The notes beneath the pieces are model-generated. The model was not told where the DNA came from and ran no database searches. It worked only from the letters and a program-made list of their open reading frames with translations. A stretch of 64,000 nt of DNA from CAJXVA01 sp963761755 (lineage in GTDB: Bacteria > Myxococcota_A > Polyangia > Nannocystales > Nannocystaceae): the NCBI GenBank assembly GCA_963761755.1, contig CAVXIC010000007.1, forward strand, positions 62,001-126,000. Reading direction: 5' to 3'. Both the position numbers and the translations under genes were made by a program. Each line of letters opens with the position of its first letter. Within the stretch, counting starts at the first letter, position 1. Shown one piece after another: positions 37,496 to 48,777 of the stretch.

Positions 37496-38307
37496 ACCTC
37501 GTACGTGCGGCCTGTGTTGCAGCCCTCGGGCTCGGCTGCGCGTGCATCATCCCCGACACCCAGATCGACGTGCAGCCCAACCGGACCAACCCGGGCACCA
37601 TTCGGATCGTGCAGCCGATCAGCCTGTCCGCCCAGGCCAACGAGGCCTGTGCACAGGAGCCGGGGTTCGAGGTCTGTCCCCTGCCCGAGGACACGGTCGT
37701 CCCGGGGCTGATCGAGATCGAGAACCAGGCCTTCTGCGTGTGCGAGGGCGGCCGAGACGGCAACGCGCTGGGCGGCTTCGACATCTTCGTCGAGGACCCC
37801 GACCTCGACGAAGACGGCGAGCCGCGCGACACGCTGCTGGGCGCGCTGCTGCTCGACGCGCCGCCGGACGCCGACCCGCTGACGCCTTTCGTGGCGTACA
37901 CCAACTACTTCCCCACCAACCGTGCGGCCCAGCGATTCGCCACCGGCACGTACGAGCAGCCGATCGAGCGCCCGCCGAGCAACCTCAAGTCGTGGTCGCT
38001 GGGCATCGATACCAAGCTGGACCTGTGCAACAACAACAACGGGGCGCCCCTGGCCCCGGGCCTGCACAATCTTCGGCTGGTCGTCACCGACCGGCCCTGG
38101 CCCTTCCCGGTGCGAACGGACGAGCGAGGCTGGCCCGAGCCCGACGGCGGTGGGTTCGCGCGCAACGAAGCCGAGGACCCGCTCGTCGGCGTCCCCGACC
38201 TGCCCGCGGGCGCCAGCTACGACGTCGCCGACTTCGTGTTTCGGTGCGAAGACGAGACCTCCGCCGCCGGTGCCAGCGTCTGCAACTGCGAGGAGGTCGA
38301 AGGATGA
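37492..38307 (+). CDS. Cassette lipoprotein 1 (paralogue of the next gene)
   Basis: 271 residues. The start overlaps the activator stop by ATGA. The signal ends GLGCACIIPD; alignment with the next gene puts the lipidated residue at the Cys just before IIPD. Shared blocks with that gene: CIIPDxxI...NPGxxRI, CVCEGG/CICPDG, EDPDLxxDGxPxDxLxGxLLLD, LDLCNNNNGAPLAPGLHNLRLVVTDRPW, GVPDLPAGASYDVADFVF and CNCEEVEG at the end. It is an acidic, Cys-containing surface protein of unknown function. Confidence 0.85.
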
Positions 38308-39164
38308 GCGCGCGACCCCGAGCAGGTGCTGCTGCGGCCGCGCTCGCTGCCATCGCGGCGCTGTGGGTTGCGTGCATCATCCCCGACCGCGGCATCCAGT
38401 TCGAGGGCGGTCCCGCAAACCCCGGCGCCGTCCGCATCCTCGACCGCGCGCCCACGCCACAGCGGTGGTCACAGTGGTGCCTGGATCGCGAGCTCAAGCA
38501 GGACGTCGATGGCACCGACACCTTCTGCCCAAACGTCGCCCCGACCCAGCCCGGAGGGTTGATGCAGCCGGCGATGGGGAGCTACTGCATCTGCCCCGAC
38601 GGCCAGCGCGATGCCCGGGCCCCGGCGCTGTGGACCATCTACGCCGAGGATCCCGATCTCGAAGGAGACGATCCCAAGGACTCGCTGTACGGCGTCCTCC
38701 TGCTGGACCCCGACCCCACCGACGACGCGCCCTACGCCAACCTCGCGTACCAGAACTACCTCGAGCCCTGCGCCGTCGGCACCCCCGTCGAACCTTCGGT
38801 CGCCACGCTGGTGCCCGACGGCAGCCGATACGCACAGCGGGTTCAGCCTCCGATTGCCCGCGACACCGCGGCGCAGTGGGCGTTCGCCGTCGACGATGCG
38901 TTCAGCGACACCATCGACCTGTGCAACGACGACAACGGGACCGCGCTGCCGGCTGGTCTGCACAACCTGCAGTTCTTGGTGACCGATCGACCCTTCTATC
39001 AGGCCACGCGCGCGGACGACGAGCTGCAGCGGCTGCAGTGCGGCGTCCCCGACATCGCCGCCGGGGCCACCTACGCGGTGACCAACTACATCTTCGAGTG
39101 CATCGACGGCACGCTCGACGAGAACGCGGACGACTGCGCGTGTGAGGAGGTCCAGGACGGATGA
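38304..39164 (+). CDS. Cassette lipoprotein 2 (tandem paralogue)
   Basis: 286 residues, beginning with an ATGA overlap and ending inside another. The lipobox is WVAC, followed by IIPDRGIQFEGG. It repeats the block order of the preceding gene (CICPDGQRD, IYAEDPDLEGDDPKDSLYG, LCNDDNGTALPAGLHNLQFL, GVPDIAAGATYAVTNYIF, CACEEVQDG) at perhaps 35-40% identity by eye, so the pair arose by an old tandem duplication. Function unknown. Confidence 0.85.
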   Translation: MSARPRAGAAAAALAAIAALWVACIIPDRGIQFEGGPANPGAVRILDRAPTPQRWSQWCLDRELKQDVDGTDTFCPNVAPTQPGGLMQPAMGSYCICPDGQRDARAPALWTIYAEDPDLEGDDPKDSLYGVLLLDPDPTDDAPYANLAYQNYLEPCAVGTPVEPSVATLVPDGSRYAQRVQPPIARDTAAQWAFAVDDAFSDTIDLCNDDNGTALPAGLHNLQFLVTDRPFYQATRADDELQRLQCGVPDIAAGATYAVTNYIFECIDGTLDENADDCACEEVQDG

Positions 39165-39214
39165 ACCGGATGAACCGGATGAACCGGATGAACCGGATGA
39201 ACCGGATGAACCGG
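39161..39214 (+). repeat. Six perfect copies of a 9-bp start-codon repeat
   Basis: ATGAACCGG is repeated six times at the very start of the third cassette gene, encoding (Met-Asn-Arg)x6. Each unit has an in-frame ATG. Copy-number change would not shift the frame but would change the number of start codons and the charge of the signal peptide's n-region. The upstream sequence GAGGAGGTCC (39144-39153) offers a ribosome-binding site to the first copy only. Confidence 0.97.
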
Positions 39215-41617
39215 CTGGGCCTCCTTCCGCTGGCGCTGCTGTGGGCGTGCAGCACACTCGCCCCCGCTCCGCCCGAGGTCGAGTGCACCGGCAGCGACCC
39301 CGGCGAGTGCGGCGCAGGCTTTGCGTGCGACAACGGCGTGTGTCGCGACGCCAGCAACCGTCCCCCGCTGGCGTACATCGGCCTCGACCTGCAGGAGGTC
39401 GCCGGCGCGCAGGTGCAGTTCCGGACCGAGATCGCCGGCTGCGATCAGGAGATCCGCAGCGAGGGCACCCCGATCCAGGTGCTCTCCCTGCCCCGCCGCG
39501 AAGTCGCGCGGCGCATGTTTCTGGGCGTCCTCGATCAGCAAGGCGCCCCCGTGCCCGCCACGTTCACGCTCTCGCAGGACTCTCGATTTGCGCGAGATGA
39601 CCTTCGAAGACAGGTCACCTACCAGCTCCCGCCAGAGGCCGACCCCAACGCGATCGAGATCGCGTGGCCGCGCTACTTCATCGACAACAACCTGCCGGGC
39701 TACCTCGAAGACGGCGGATTCTTGGTGTGGCAGACCCAACCGCTGCCGACCGAGGACGCGGCCGCGTTGGCCTCCCGCTACCAGCTGCTGCAGCCTCCCC
39801 CGACCCTCGGAGACGAGGGGCCCAGCTGCGTGCAAGATCTCGACTGTTGCCCGCCGGACGGTCCGTGCGACGAGGAGGACGTCCGCAACGCCTGCGTGAC
39901 CTCCGTGGGCGAATGTCGCAACCCGTTCGACGAGACGGTCACGTACACGTACGCGTACGAATCGGAGTGCGACCGACAGCTGCGCGGGCGCGTCGTGACC
40001 GTCACCCCCGACCTCGAGGGGATGGCGCCCCTGGAGGGCGCGAGCGTCACGATCCGCCACGCCGATCCCGTGCGGGCCGATCCGGCGGGGCTTCCGCGGC
40101 TGGACGCCGAGCCCGTCGAGGATCGCGATCCCGCGTGCGACGAGGACGGCGACTGCCCCGAGGGCTTGCAGTGCAACCTCGACACCGAGCAGTGCGAACT
40201 TCCCCTGGCCGGGCTCGCCGCCTGGACCGGCACGGTCCCCGCCGAGTCTGCGCTCGGCATCGAGGGGTCCTTCGAAGCCCGCGTGTTCAGCTACTGTGCA
40301 GGCCATCCCTTCAACGAGCCGCTGCGTCGGACCTACGACGTCAGCGTCACGCCGCCCGAGCAGACCGGGTTGTCGGTCACCTTGCAGGCGACGGTCGAGT
40401 TCCCCCCCTTCCAAGCTGGCCTGTGGCCGCCGGCGAACTTCGCCGACAACCTTTGCGTACCCGAGCTCGGGGACGCGACGCCCTTCGTTCTCGCTTTGTC
40501 GGGGGAACCACGCTCGTTGCTGCCCGAGTACGCCTGCTGCGACATCGACTGCCTGCCGCGGACGGCGGAGGACGCAACCTCCCCGCCCCCCGAGCCGCGG
40601 ATGCAGTGTGGCGGCGTCGGCTCCGGCTCCGCCCCGTCGTTCCGGGTCGAGACCCCCCTGGAGTTCACGGAGGAGCAGCTGGAGCGGTGGAACGCCGACG
40701 ATTCGCCCTGCGTCCCGGTCAAGGCCGACGAGAATGGCTCGGTCGGCGTGCTGCGGCGGTCGGGCGCCTGCGGGTCCATCGACGACGCGGGGACGGCCCA
40801 GCCGCAGTGCGAGCTCCTCCTTCCGCCCGCCGAGGACGGCTCGGCCCGCCCTTACACGCTTCGCATCGAGACGCCGACCGGCTCGGTCTCTGGATCCTTG
40901 GACACCTCGATCGAGGTCGAACGCAACGGCTTGACCCTCGCCGAGGTCCAGCTGCCCGATCGCACGCTGGTGCGCGGCCGGGTGATCTTGACCTCCGAGG
41001 TGTGTGATCCCGCCAGGACGCCCGACGGCGACTGCGGCAGTCCGGGTGCCCTGGTGCTCGCCGAACGGCTCCGCATGCGGGGGGAGACCGCAACCAAGAC
41101 GCCGGGGCCCTACTACCACCAGGTTCCAACCTTCTACGATCCCTCGGCCCCCGCGGGGCAGCGCAGCGGGGCGTACGTCCTGCCGCTGGACCCGGGGGTC
41201 TGGGTCGTGACCGCGCTGCCTGGCAGCGGGACCCCCGGCGGCCCGGCGATCCTCTCCATCGTCGACGTTCGGGACGCGCCGGCCGAGGTCGACCGTGACT
41301 TCATCCTCGACGAGGGAATCCTCGTCACCATCGACGTCTCCAGCTTCGATCGCCGCTCACAGGTCATCCCGCTGGACACCGGCAGCTGGCTGCTGCCCGG
41401 CGAGGACCAGCTGATCCACCCCGATCGCGCCGACTCCGCGGATCCTCTGGTCGATCTCGGCGCGCCGGGCGAATGCCTGACCGCCGACGCCGACAATGAC
41501 ACGGGGTGCCGCATCAGGCGGCTCATCGGCGGCTCGTCGCTGCCGCCGACCCAAATCGGGCAAGTCCGCTTCACGGCTCGTGATCTCGGTTCACAAGCTG
41601 CGGTCGACTGCCGATAG
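39161..41617 (+). CDS. Cassette lipoprotein 3, large Cys-rich surface protein
   Basis: 818 residues, coupled to the preceding gene by ATGA. After the (MNR)x6 leader comes a hydrophobic core LGLLPLALLWAC with lipidated Cys. A small disulfide-rich module follows (CTGSDPGECGAGFACDNGVC), and a second appears mid-protein (CDEDGDCPEGLQCNLDTEQC); these are of the kind found in many myxobacterial surface proteins. The remainder is acidic and probably beta-rich (GRVVTVTPDLEGMAPLEGASVTIRH, TGSVSGSLDTSIEVERNG), suggesting carboxypeptidase-regulatory-like sandwiches. No enzyme motif is seen. With the two preceding lipoproteins it may form a surface complex controlled by the upstream activator. Confidence 0.88.
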   Translation: MNRMNRMNRMNRMNRMNRLGLLPLALLWACSTLAPAPPEVECTGSDPGECGAGFACDNGVCRDASNRPPLAYIGLDLQEVAGAQVQFRTEIAGCDQEIRSEGTPIQVLSLPRREVARRMFLGVLDQQGAPVPATFTLSQDSRFARDDLRRQVTYQLPPEADPNAIEIAWPRYFIDNNLPGYLEDGGFLVWQTQPLPTEDAAALASRYQLLQPPPTLGDEGPSCVQDLDCCPPDGPCDEEDVRNACVTSVGECRNPFDETVTYTYAYESECDRQLRGRVVTVTPDLEGMAPLEGASVTIRHADPVRADPAGLPRLDAEPVEDRDPACDEDGDCPEGLQCNLDTEQCELPLAGLAAWTGTVPAESALGIEGSFEARVFSYCAGHPFNEPLRRTYDVSVTPPEQTGLSVTLQATVEFPPFQAGLWPPANFADNLCVPELGDATPFVLALSGEPRSLLPEYACCDIDCLPRTAEDATSPPPEPRMQCGGVGSGSAPSFRVETPLEFTEEQLERWNADDSPCVPVKADENGSVGVLRRSGACGSIDDAGTAQPQCELLLPPAEDGSARPYTLRIETPTGSVSGSLDTSIEVERNGLTLAEVQLPDRTLVRGRVILTSEVCDPARTPDGDCGSPGALVLAERLRMRGETATKTPGPYYHQVPTFYDPSAPAGQRSGAYVLPLDPGVWVVTALPGSGTPGGPAILSIVDVRDAPAEVDRDFILDEGILVTIDVSSFDRRSQVIPLDTGSWLLPGEDQLIHPDRADSADPLVDLGAPGECLTADADNDTGCRIRRLIGGSSLPPTQIGQVRFTARDLGSQAAVDCR

Positions 41618-41667
41618 CGCAGTTGGCGCGCGTGTGCTGGCCCGCCGCCCCCACCTGAGGCGGTGGC

Positions 41668-42108
41668 TTGACCGCCCGCGCCTACCCGCGAGACACTGCG
41701 CTCCTGGCGAAGCAGGGTTCCAAACCTCAACGGAGCCGGACCCCCTTCACCCGGTCCCTCTTTTGGGTGCGCATTTTCGGCTTCGTGGCTCTCATTGGCT
41801 ACGGGGTGCTCGGTGCGTACCAAGGCGTTGTTCAACAGCGCGTCGGCCTCTCCGCCGGAGACGTCGACTGTCCTTACCGGGTCAGCCTCATTGCAGACCG
41901 GGTCGTTGCCCTGATTCAGCGTTCACCGCACCAGAGCCTCCGCGACCCCCAAGACGATGTCGTTTCCACGCTCATCCGCGAGACCCAGGCGGCCTGCCCC
42001 GACTCCGATGCCCAGCAGAGGCTGCAGAGCATCGCGGAGCGGCTGCACGCCTACCAACGCCACCGCGCCGAGGATGCACAGGCCCGTCATGAGCTTCTCG
42101 CGCTCTAG
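41668..42108 (+). CDS. Small membrane-anchored hypothetical protein
   Basis: 146 residues from a TTG (41668) preceded by GAGG; there is no ATG before the membrane helix. One hydrophobic segment (IFGFVALIGYGVLGAYQGVV) follows a basic N-terminus, then a helical domain of about 80 residues with two cysteines. It ends 11 bases before the helicase. Unrecognised. Confidence 0.6.
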   Translation: MTARAYPRDTALLAKQGSKPQRSRTPFTRSLFWVRIFGFVALIGYGVLGAYQGVVQQRVGLSAGDVDCPYRVSLIADRVVALIQRSPHQSLRDPQDDVVSTLIRETQAACPDSDAQQRLQSIAERLHAYQRHRAEDAQARHELLAL

Positions 42109-42119
42109 GAATTCCACCC

Positions 42120-45100
42120 ATGGCTCAACCGCCGAAGTCCGAGGACATGACCTCGGACGACTCCACGCAATCCACTCCTTCCTCTCTTTCCATCGACGCC
42201 GCTGAGAGCAGCACCGCCCCCGCACACGCTGGGGCCGAGGCCGCCGAGCTGAAGTCCGAGCCCGAGGCCAAGCCTGAGCCCGAGGCCAAGCCTGAGCCCG
42301 AGGCCAAGCCTGAGCCCGAGGCCAAGCCCGAGCCGGTCGTCGCGTCCAGTCCCGCCCCGGTCGAGGACGCAGTGCACCCCGACGCACCGGATGCGTCGAC
42401 CCTGCCCTCGTCGTTCCAGGAGATGGGCCTCTCGTCCGAGCTGACGGCCGCGGTCGCCAAGCTCGGGTGGCCCGCCCCCACCCGGGTGCAGGCCGCCGCG
42501 TTCGGTCCCGTCACCGCCGGCAAGGACGTCCTGGTCCAGTCCCAGACCGGGTCGGGCAAGACCGGCGCGTTCTGTCTCCCCTGGTTGGCCGCGCGCTTCG
42601 AGGCCGGCAGCGCCAAGGAGTCCGGCGTGCAGCTGCTGGTCATGACGCCGACGCGCGAGCTCGCCAAGCAGGTCTGCGACCAGCTGGTCGGCCTCGCGGG
42701 CGAGACCCCGCTCACCCCGCTGCCCGTCTACGGCGGCACCGCGATCGGTCCCCAGTTCGACGCGCTCAAGGCCGGCGTCCACGCGGTCGTGGGCACCCCA
42801 GGCCGGATCCTCGACCACATCCGGCGGCGCACGCTCGACCTGTCTCGGGTGCGCACGGTGGTGCTCGATGAGGCCGACGAGATGCTCTCGATGGGCTTCC
42901 TCGAGGACATTCACGCGATCCTCGACGCCTGCCCGCGAGAGCGACAGACCACGCTGTTCTCCGCCACCGTGCCCTCGGACATCGAGCGGATCGCGCGGCG
43001 CTACATGAAGTCGCCCGAGTCGCTCAAGCTCTCCGGTGACGACATCGCTGCGGCGCAGATCGAGCACGTCTATTACTCGGTGCCGGGCAGCATGCGAACC
43101 CGCGACCTGCTCAACGTGGTCGCGCAGGAGGAGCCGGGCTCCACCCTCATCTTCTGCAACACCCGCGAGGAGACCAACATCGTCTCCAGCGTGCTGCGGC
43201 GCGAGGGGTTCAGCGCCGAGGCGCTCAGCTCCGATCTCTCCCAAGCCGCGCGCGAACACGTGCTGGGCGCCATGCGAAAGGGCCGTCTGCGGTTCCTCGT
43301 GGCCACCGATGTCGCCAGCCGCGGCATCGACATCACCCACATCAGCCACGTCTTCAACTACTCGTTCCCGCAAAACGCGGAGAGCTACGTGCACCGTACG
43401 GGTCGTACCGGCCGGGCCGGGCGCGCCGGCAAGGCCATCAGCCTCATCGGTCCCCACGACATGGGGAACTTCTATCACCTCAAGCTGCAGTACCCCTCGA
43501 TCGAGTTCTCCGAGGCCAAGCTTCCCGCGCCAGAGGAGCTCGAGGCCCGGCGCAAGGAGAACCGGCTGGACCAGATCAGCAAGCGCTTCCCCGAGCTCGT
43601 CTCACCGACCTGGACCCTGCTGGCGCGCACCCTCTCCGCAGACCCGCGCGGCGAGCAGGTGATCGCGTACCTGCTCAGCGAAGCGATGAGCGCTCCGGAT
43701 CCGCGGACCGAGGTCGCGCGCGATCTCCCGCAGGGCGAGGAGGAATGGAGCGCGCGCGGTCGCGAACGCCGCGGCGGTGACCGAGACGGCGGCCGGGATG
43801 CCGGTCGCAGTGGCGATCGAGATGGCGGCCGGGGCCGTGACCGCGACGGTCGGGGCCGGCGCCCCCGCCGTGACCGCGACGAACGCGAGGACCGCGGCGG
43901 CCACCGCAGCGGCCGGGAGGACCGGGACGCGGTTCGCGCTCGCGAGGAACGCCCGGACGCTGCGCCCGCAGAGCCCGCGGTGGACGCACCGCTCGAGGCG
44001 ACGCACGACACCGACGCAGCCTCCACGGGACGTCGCCGACGCAGCCGTCGCCGGGACCGAGACGATCGGGTCGAGACCCGGACCGAGGTCGCGGATTCGG
44101 GCGCTGGGGAGGCGGACTCCGACGACCACGACGATCACGACGACCGCAACGACCGCAACGACCGCAACGCCCCCGCCTCCGAGGGCGGGCGCGAAGCGGC
44201 GCAGGCCGAGGGAACCGAGACCGACGGCGGCCGTCCGCGGCGCAAACGTCGACGGCGGCGCGGCGGCGGCGCCAAGCAGACCGAGAGCACCGCATCGGAC
44301 GAGGACCGGCAGGACGCGGAATCCGCGGGCCCCAGCGAGGCGGCACCTCAGCCTGAAGCCGCGACCGCGACGCTGGCCCCCGACGGCGACGTGGTCGTCG
44401 CCGAATCCGGGTCGGTGACCATCCCCGGCCCTGCCGCCGAGCACGCCGCCGAGCACGACGGTCCTGCCGACCGCGACGGCGATGCTCCGCTCGGCGCGAC
44501 CGACGGGGCATCGGAGGCCGGCGCGCTGGTGACAGCCCCGAGCGAAGCCACCGACGGGCTCTGCGAGACGGACGCCGGTGCGAGCCTACGCGGCCGACGC
44601 CGACGCCGACGCCGACGTCGCGGTGGACGGGGAAGCGCGGATGGTACGGACGGTGCCCAGGCCTCGTCCGACGACGGTGGCGACGCGGAGACCAAGTCCT
44701 CGTCGTCGCGTGCGCCGTCATCGGGTTCGGACGGCGACGCCCGCAATGGCAACCGCCGACGGCGGCGCCGACGTGGCGGCCGCCCTGCGAGCGCCGAGGC
44801 TGCAGCTGCAGAGGCGCACGTGCCCCAGGACCAGATCATCATCGACATCGATGAGAGCGAGCTCGAAGTCGTTCGCGGCGAGTTCGGTGAGATCGACGAG
44901 CTCGACGACCTGACCCTCAAGGGGCGACGCCGAGGCGTCATCGATGCGCTGCAAGACGAGGTTGAACTCGAAGACATGTCCGACGAGGACACCCCCGGCG
45001 CCGAAAATGGCATCGATCAGGAGGGGAACGACGAGTCCGACCCGGACGACGATGGAGACGACGACGGGGACGATGAGGCCTCGGCGGACGGTGAGACCGA

Positions 45101-45797
45101 AGACGAGAAGGAGGCCAAGAAGCGGAAGCGCCGCCGTCGCCGCCGCAGCAAGAAGAAGAAAGAAGAGGCGCCTGCACCCGAGCTCACCGCGCCCCCACAC
45201 AAGGACTTCTGGGAGGTCTGGTCGGCCAAGTTCACCTACAAGGAGTTCGAAGACGAGCTGTTCCGCGGTGGGACCGAGGCGATCGAGGACGAACCCGAGC
45301 CCGAGCCCCAGCCCGAGCCCGAATCGGCGCCCGAGCCCGAGCGGCGGCCCCGTCGCAAGCGCTCCCCCAAAGCCCCGAGCGCTGGTCCACAGACGGACCC
45401 CGCCCAGATCGGCGTGGAGGATGGCCCCATGGTGACCGTCTCGCTCAACGTCGGTCGCAGTCATGGCAAGAAGTCGGCGCACATCCGAGAGCTCCTCGCG
45501 TCCGATTTCGGGCTCGAGGGACGTTCGGTCCGCAACCTGACGGTCAAAGAAACCTCCACCGAGTTCCGCGTCTCCGTGACCGCGCACCAGAGCCTCGAGT
45601 CGGCCGTCCTGGGCTACGTCTTCGACGACATCGAGCTCGAGCTGGTCGTTCTCGAAGCCGCCCCGGTGGCGCTCGATGCCGACGCCCAACCGGCGAACAC
45701 GGAGTCCACCGCTGGGAACGAGCAGCACGAGGACCTGCCCCCACCCCCTGTGTCCGACGCCGAGGAGGCAGAGGACCTTCCGCAAGCCGACGCGTGA
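42120..45797 (+). CDS. DEAD-box RNA helicase with long charged linker and DbpA-like RNA-binding domain
   Basis: 1225 residues. After an acidic N-terminus with four EPEAKP units, the helicase core spans about 98-470: Q motif FQEMGL...PTRVQ, QTGSGKT (142-148), PTRELA, GTPGR, DEAD (250-253), SAT (281-283), IFCNTRE and HRTGRTGR (425-432). Residues about 550-1100 are low-complexity, first Arg/Gly/Asp-rich, then clusters such as RRRRRRGG and KKRKRRRRRRSKKKKEE alternating with acidic runs. Residues about 1104-1180 resemble the DbpA/CsdA RNA-binding fold (MVTVSLNVGRSHGKKSAHIR, FGLEGRSVRNLTVKE). It likely remodels RNA in ribosome assembly or cold response. The linker is far longer than in CsdA and could promote condensation. 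Confidence 0.95.
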   Translation: MAQPPKSEDMTSDDSTQSTPSSLSIDAAESSTAPAHAGAEAAELKSEPEAKPEPEAKPEPEAKPEPEAKPEPVVASSPAPVEDAVHPDAPDASTLPSSFQEMGLSSELTAAVAKLGWPAPTRVQAAAFGPVTAGKDVLVQSQTGSGKTGAFCLPWLAARFEAGSAKESGVQLLVMTPTRELAKQVCDQLVGLAGETPLTPLPVYGGTAIGPQFDALKAGVHAVVGTPGRILDHIRRRTLDLSRVRTVVLDEADEMLSMGFLEDIHAILDACPRERQTTLFSATVPSDIERIARRYMKSPESLKLSGDDIAAAQIEHVYYSVPGSMRTRDLLNVVAQEEPGSTLIFCNTREETNIVSSVLRREGFSAEALSSDLSQAAREHVLGAMRKGRLRFLVATDVASRGIDITHISHVFNYSFPQNAESYVHRTGRTGRAGRAGKAISLIGPHDMGNFYHLKLQYPSIEFSEAKLPAPEELEARRKENRLDQISKRFPELVSPTWTLLARTLSADPRGEQVIAYLLSEAMSAPDPRTEVARDLPQGEEEWSARGRERRGGDRDGGRDAGRSGDRDGGRGRDRDGRGRRPRRDRDEREDRGGHRSGREDRDAVRAREERPDAAPAEPAVDAPLEATHDTDAASTGRRRRSRRRDRDDRVETRTEVADSGAGEADSDDHDDHDDRNDRNDRNAPASEGGREAAQAEGTETDGGRPRRKRRRRRGGGAKQTESTASDEDRQDAESAGPSEAAPQPEAATATLAPDGDVVVAESGSVTIPGPAAEHAAEHDGPADRDGDAPLGATDGASEAGALVTAPSEATDGLCETDAGASLRGRRRRRRRRRGGRGSADGTDGAQASSDDGGDAETKSSSSRAPSSGSDGDARNGNRRRRRRRGGRPASAEAAAAEAHVPQDQIIIDIDESELEVVRGEFGEIDELDDLTLKGRRRGVIDALQDEVELEDMSDEDTPGAENGIDQEGNDESDPDDDGDDDGDDEASADGETEDEKEAKKRKRRRRRRSKKKKEEAPAPELTAPPHKDFWEVWSAKFTYKEFEDELFRGGTEAIEDEPEPEPQPEPESAPEPERRPRRKRSPKAPSAGPQTDPAQIGVEDGPMVTVSLNVGRSHGKKSAHIRELLASDFGLEGRSVRNLTVKETSTEFRVSVTAHQSLESAVLGYVFDDIELELVVLEAAPVALDADAQPANTESTAGNEQHEDLPPPPVSDAEEAEDLPQADA
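42258..42329 (+). repeat. Four tandem 18-bp units in the helicase gene
   Basis: GAGCCCGAGGCCAAGCCT is repeated four times (last unit with one change) and encodes the EPEAKP repeat of the helicase N-terminus. In-frame expansion or loss would alter only linker length. Confidence 0.95.
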
Positions 45798-46738
45798 GGG
45801 CCACGGACGAGCGCACCTCGGGCCTGTCGCCCTACCTCAGCCCCGAGGCGCTCTCCGGGCGGATCGAGGACCTCGCCGTGGCTGCCCGCGGCGAGGTCTT
45901 CTCGTATGGGACCTCGGTGCAAGGACGCCCACTTCGGGCGGTCGTGGTCCCCTCCCGAAGCTCGGCGTCCTCTCGTCGGGTCCTGTGTAGCGCGAACATT
46001 CACGGCCCCGAGTTCATCGGGGCCATGACCGCGCTCGCCCTGCTCGAGGCGGTCGGCGGCACTGCTCCCCGGTGGGCGCCCGACGCCGAGCTGTGGTGCA
46101 TCCCCTGCTTGAACCCCGATGGGTACGCACGCACGTGGGAGCAGGGTGGACGTGGCCCGCTCGCGATGCTGCGCACGAACGCCAACGGCGTCGACCTCAA
46201 CCGCAACTACCCCCGCCCCGCCGCGTCTGCGAGCTGGCTGCCCGGCGCGGGCTCGGACCGGCATGGCGACGCCACCTTCCGCGGCCCCGAGCCGCTCAGT
46301 GAGCCCGAGACGGCGCAGCTGGACGTGCTGCTGCACACCCAAGGCTTTCACGCGAGCGCCAACCTGCACTCCTTCATGGGGACCTTCATCCCTGCGTCGG
46401 TCCGCCGGCGCGACGACTTCCGCCGCTACAAGCAGCTCGCACGCGCCTTCGCCCAAGCCCAACCGCACACCCGCTATCGACGCCTGTCCTCGCGGCTCTT
46501 CGACGTCTATACCGGCGAGCAGGAAGACCACCAGCACCACGTGCACCGCACATGGGCCGCCTGCGTGGAGTGCTTTCCGCTGCTCGCCAGCTACGGGCAG
46601 CATCGACGCGCGCCGAGCACCTTCTGGCGCTTCAACCCCCGCGTGCCGCAGACCTGGATCGACAATGACGTCCCGGGTCTGGTGGCCTTCTTCGAAGCCG
46701 CCCTCGCCCTCGACCGACCCGGCAGCCCAGATCCCTAG
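45794..46738 (+). CDS. M14-family zinc carboxypeptidase
   Basis: 314 residues from a GTG overlapping the helicase stop (GTGA). Zinc-site and substrate motifs: NIHGPEFIG (His and Glu ligands), CLNPDGYA, NGVDLNRNYP (Arg), NLHSF (third ligand) and a Glu in CVECFP. No signal peptide, so a cytoplasmic peptidase or amidohydrolase is expected. Translational coupling to an RNA helicase is unusual. A duplicated 11-bp segment (CAGATCCCTAG, 46728-46738 and 46739-46749) spans its stop codon. Confidence 0.9.
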   Translation: MRATDERTSGLSPYLSPEALSGRIEDLAVAARGEVFSYGTSVQGRPLRAVVVPSRSSASSRRVLCSANIHGPEFIGAMTALALLEAVGGTAPRWAPDAELWCIPCLNPDGYARTWEQGGRGPLAMLRTNANGVDLNRNYPRPAASASWLPGAGSDRHGDATFRGPEPLSEPETAQLDVLLHTQGFHASANLHSFMGTFIPASVRRRDDFRRYKQLARAFAQAQPHTRYRRLSSRLFDVYTGEQEDHQHHVHRTWAACVECFPLLASYGQHRRAPSTFWRFNPRVPQTWIDNDVPGLVAFFEAALALDRPGSPDP

Positions 46739-46823
46739 CAGATCCCTAGCAGCCCGTGGCGACAGCCGACATGACGTCGCACTCGTCCTTCTCGCGATCC
46801 GCCGGGCCCGGTTCCACGGCCTG

Positions 46824-48743
<1,920 letters not shown>

Positions 48744-48777
48744 GTGATGCGTCGGCTTTCAAAGCGTAACCTACTTT

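Noticed and set aside
39142..39600. Alternative protein with Asp-Glu-Pro repeats across the ATGAACCGG array
   Set aside because: It is the ATGAACCGG array read in another phase; the frame degenerates to Arg-rich sequence afterwards.
42258..42329. Phase-variable repeat in the helicase
   Set aside because: The unit is 18 bp and wholly in frame, so slippage would change only linker length.
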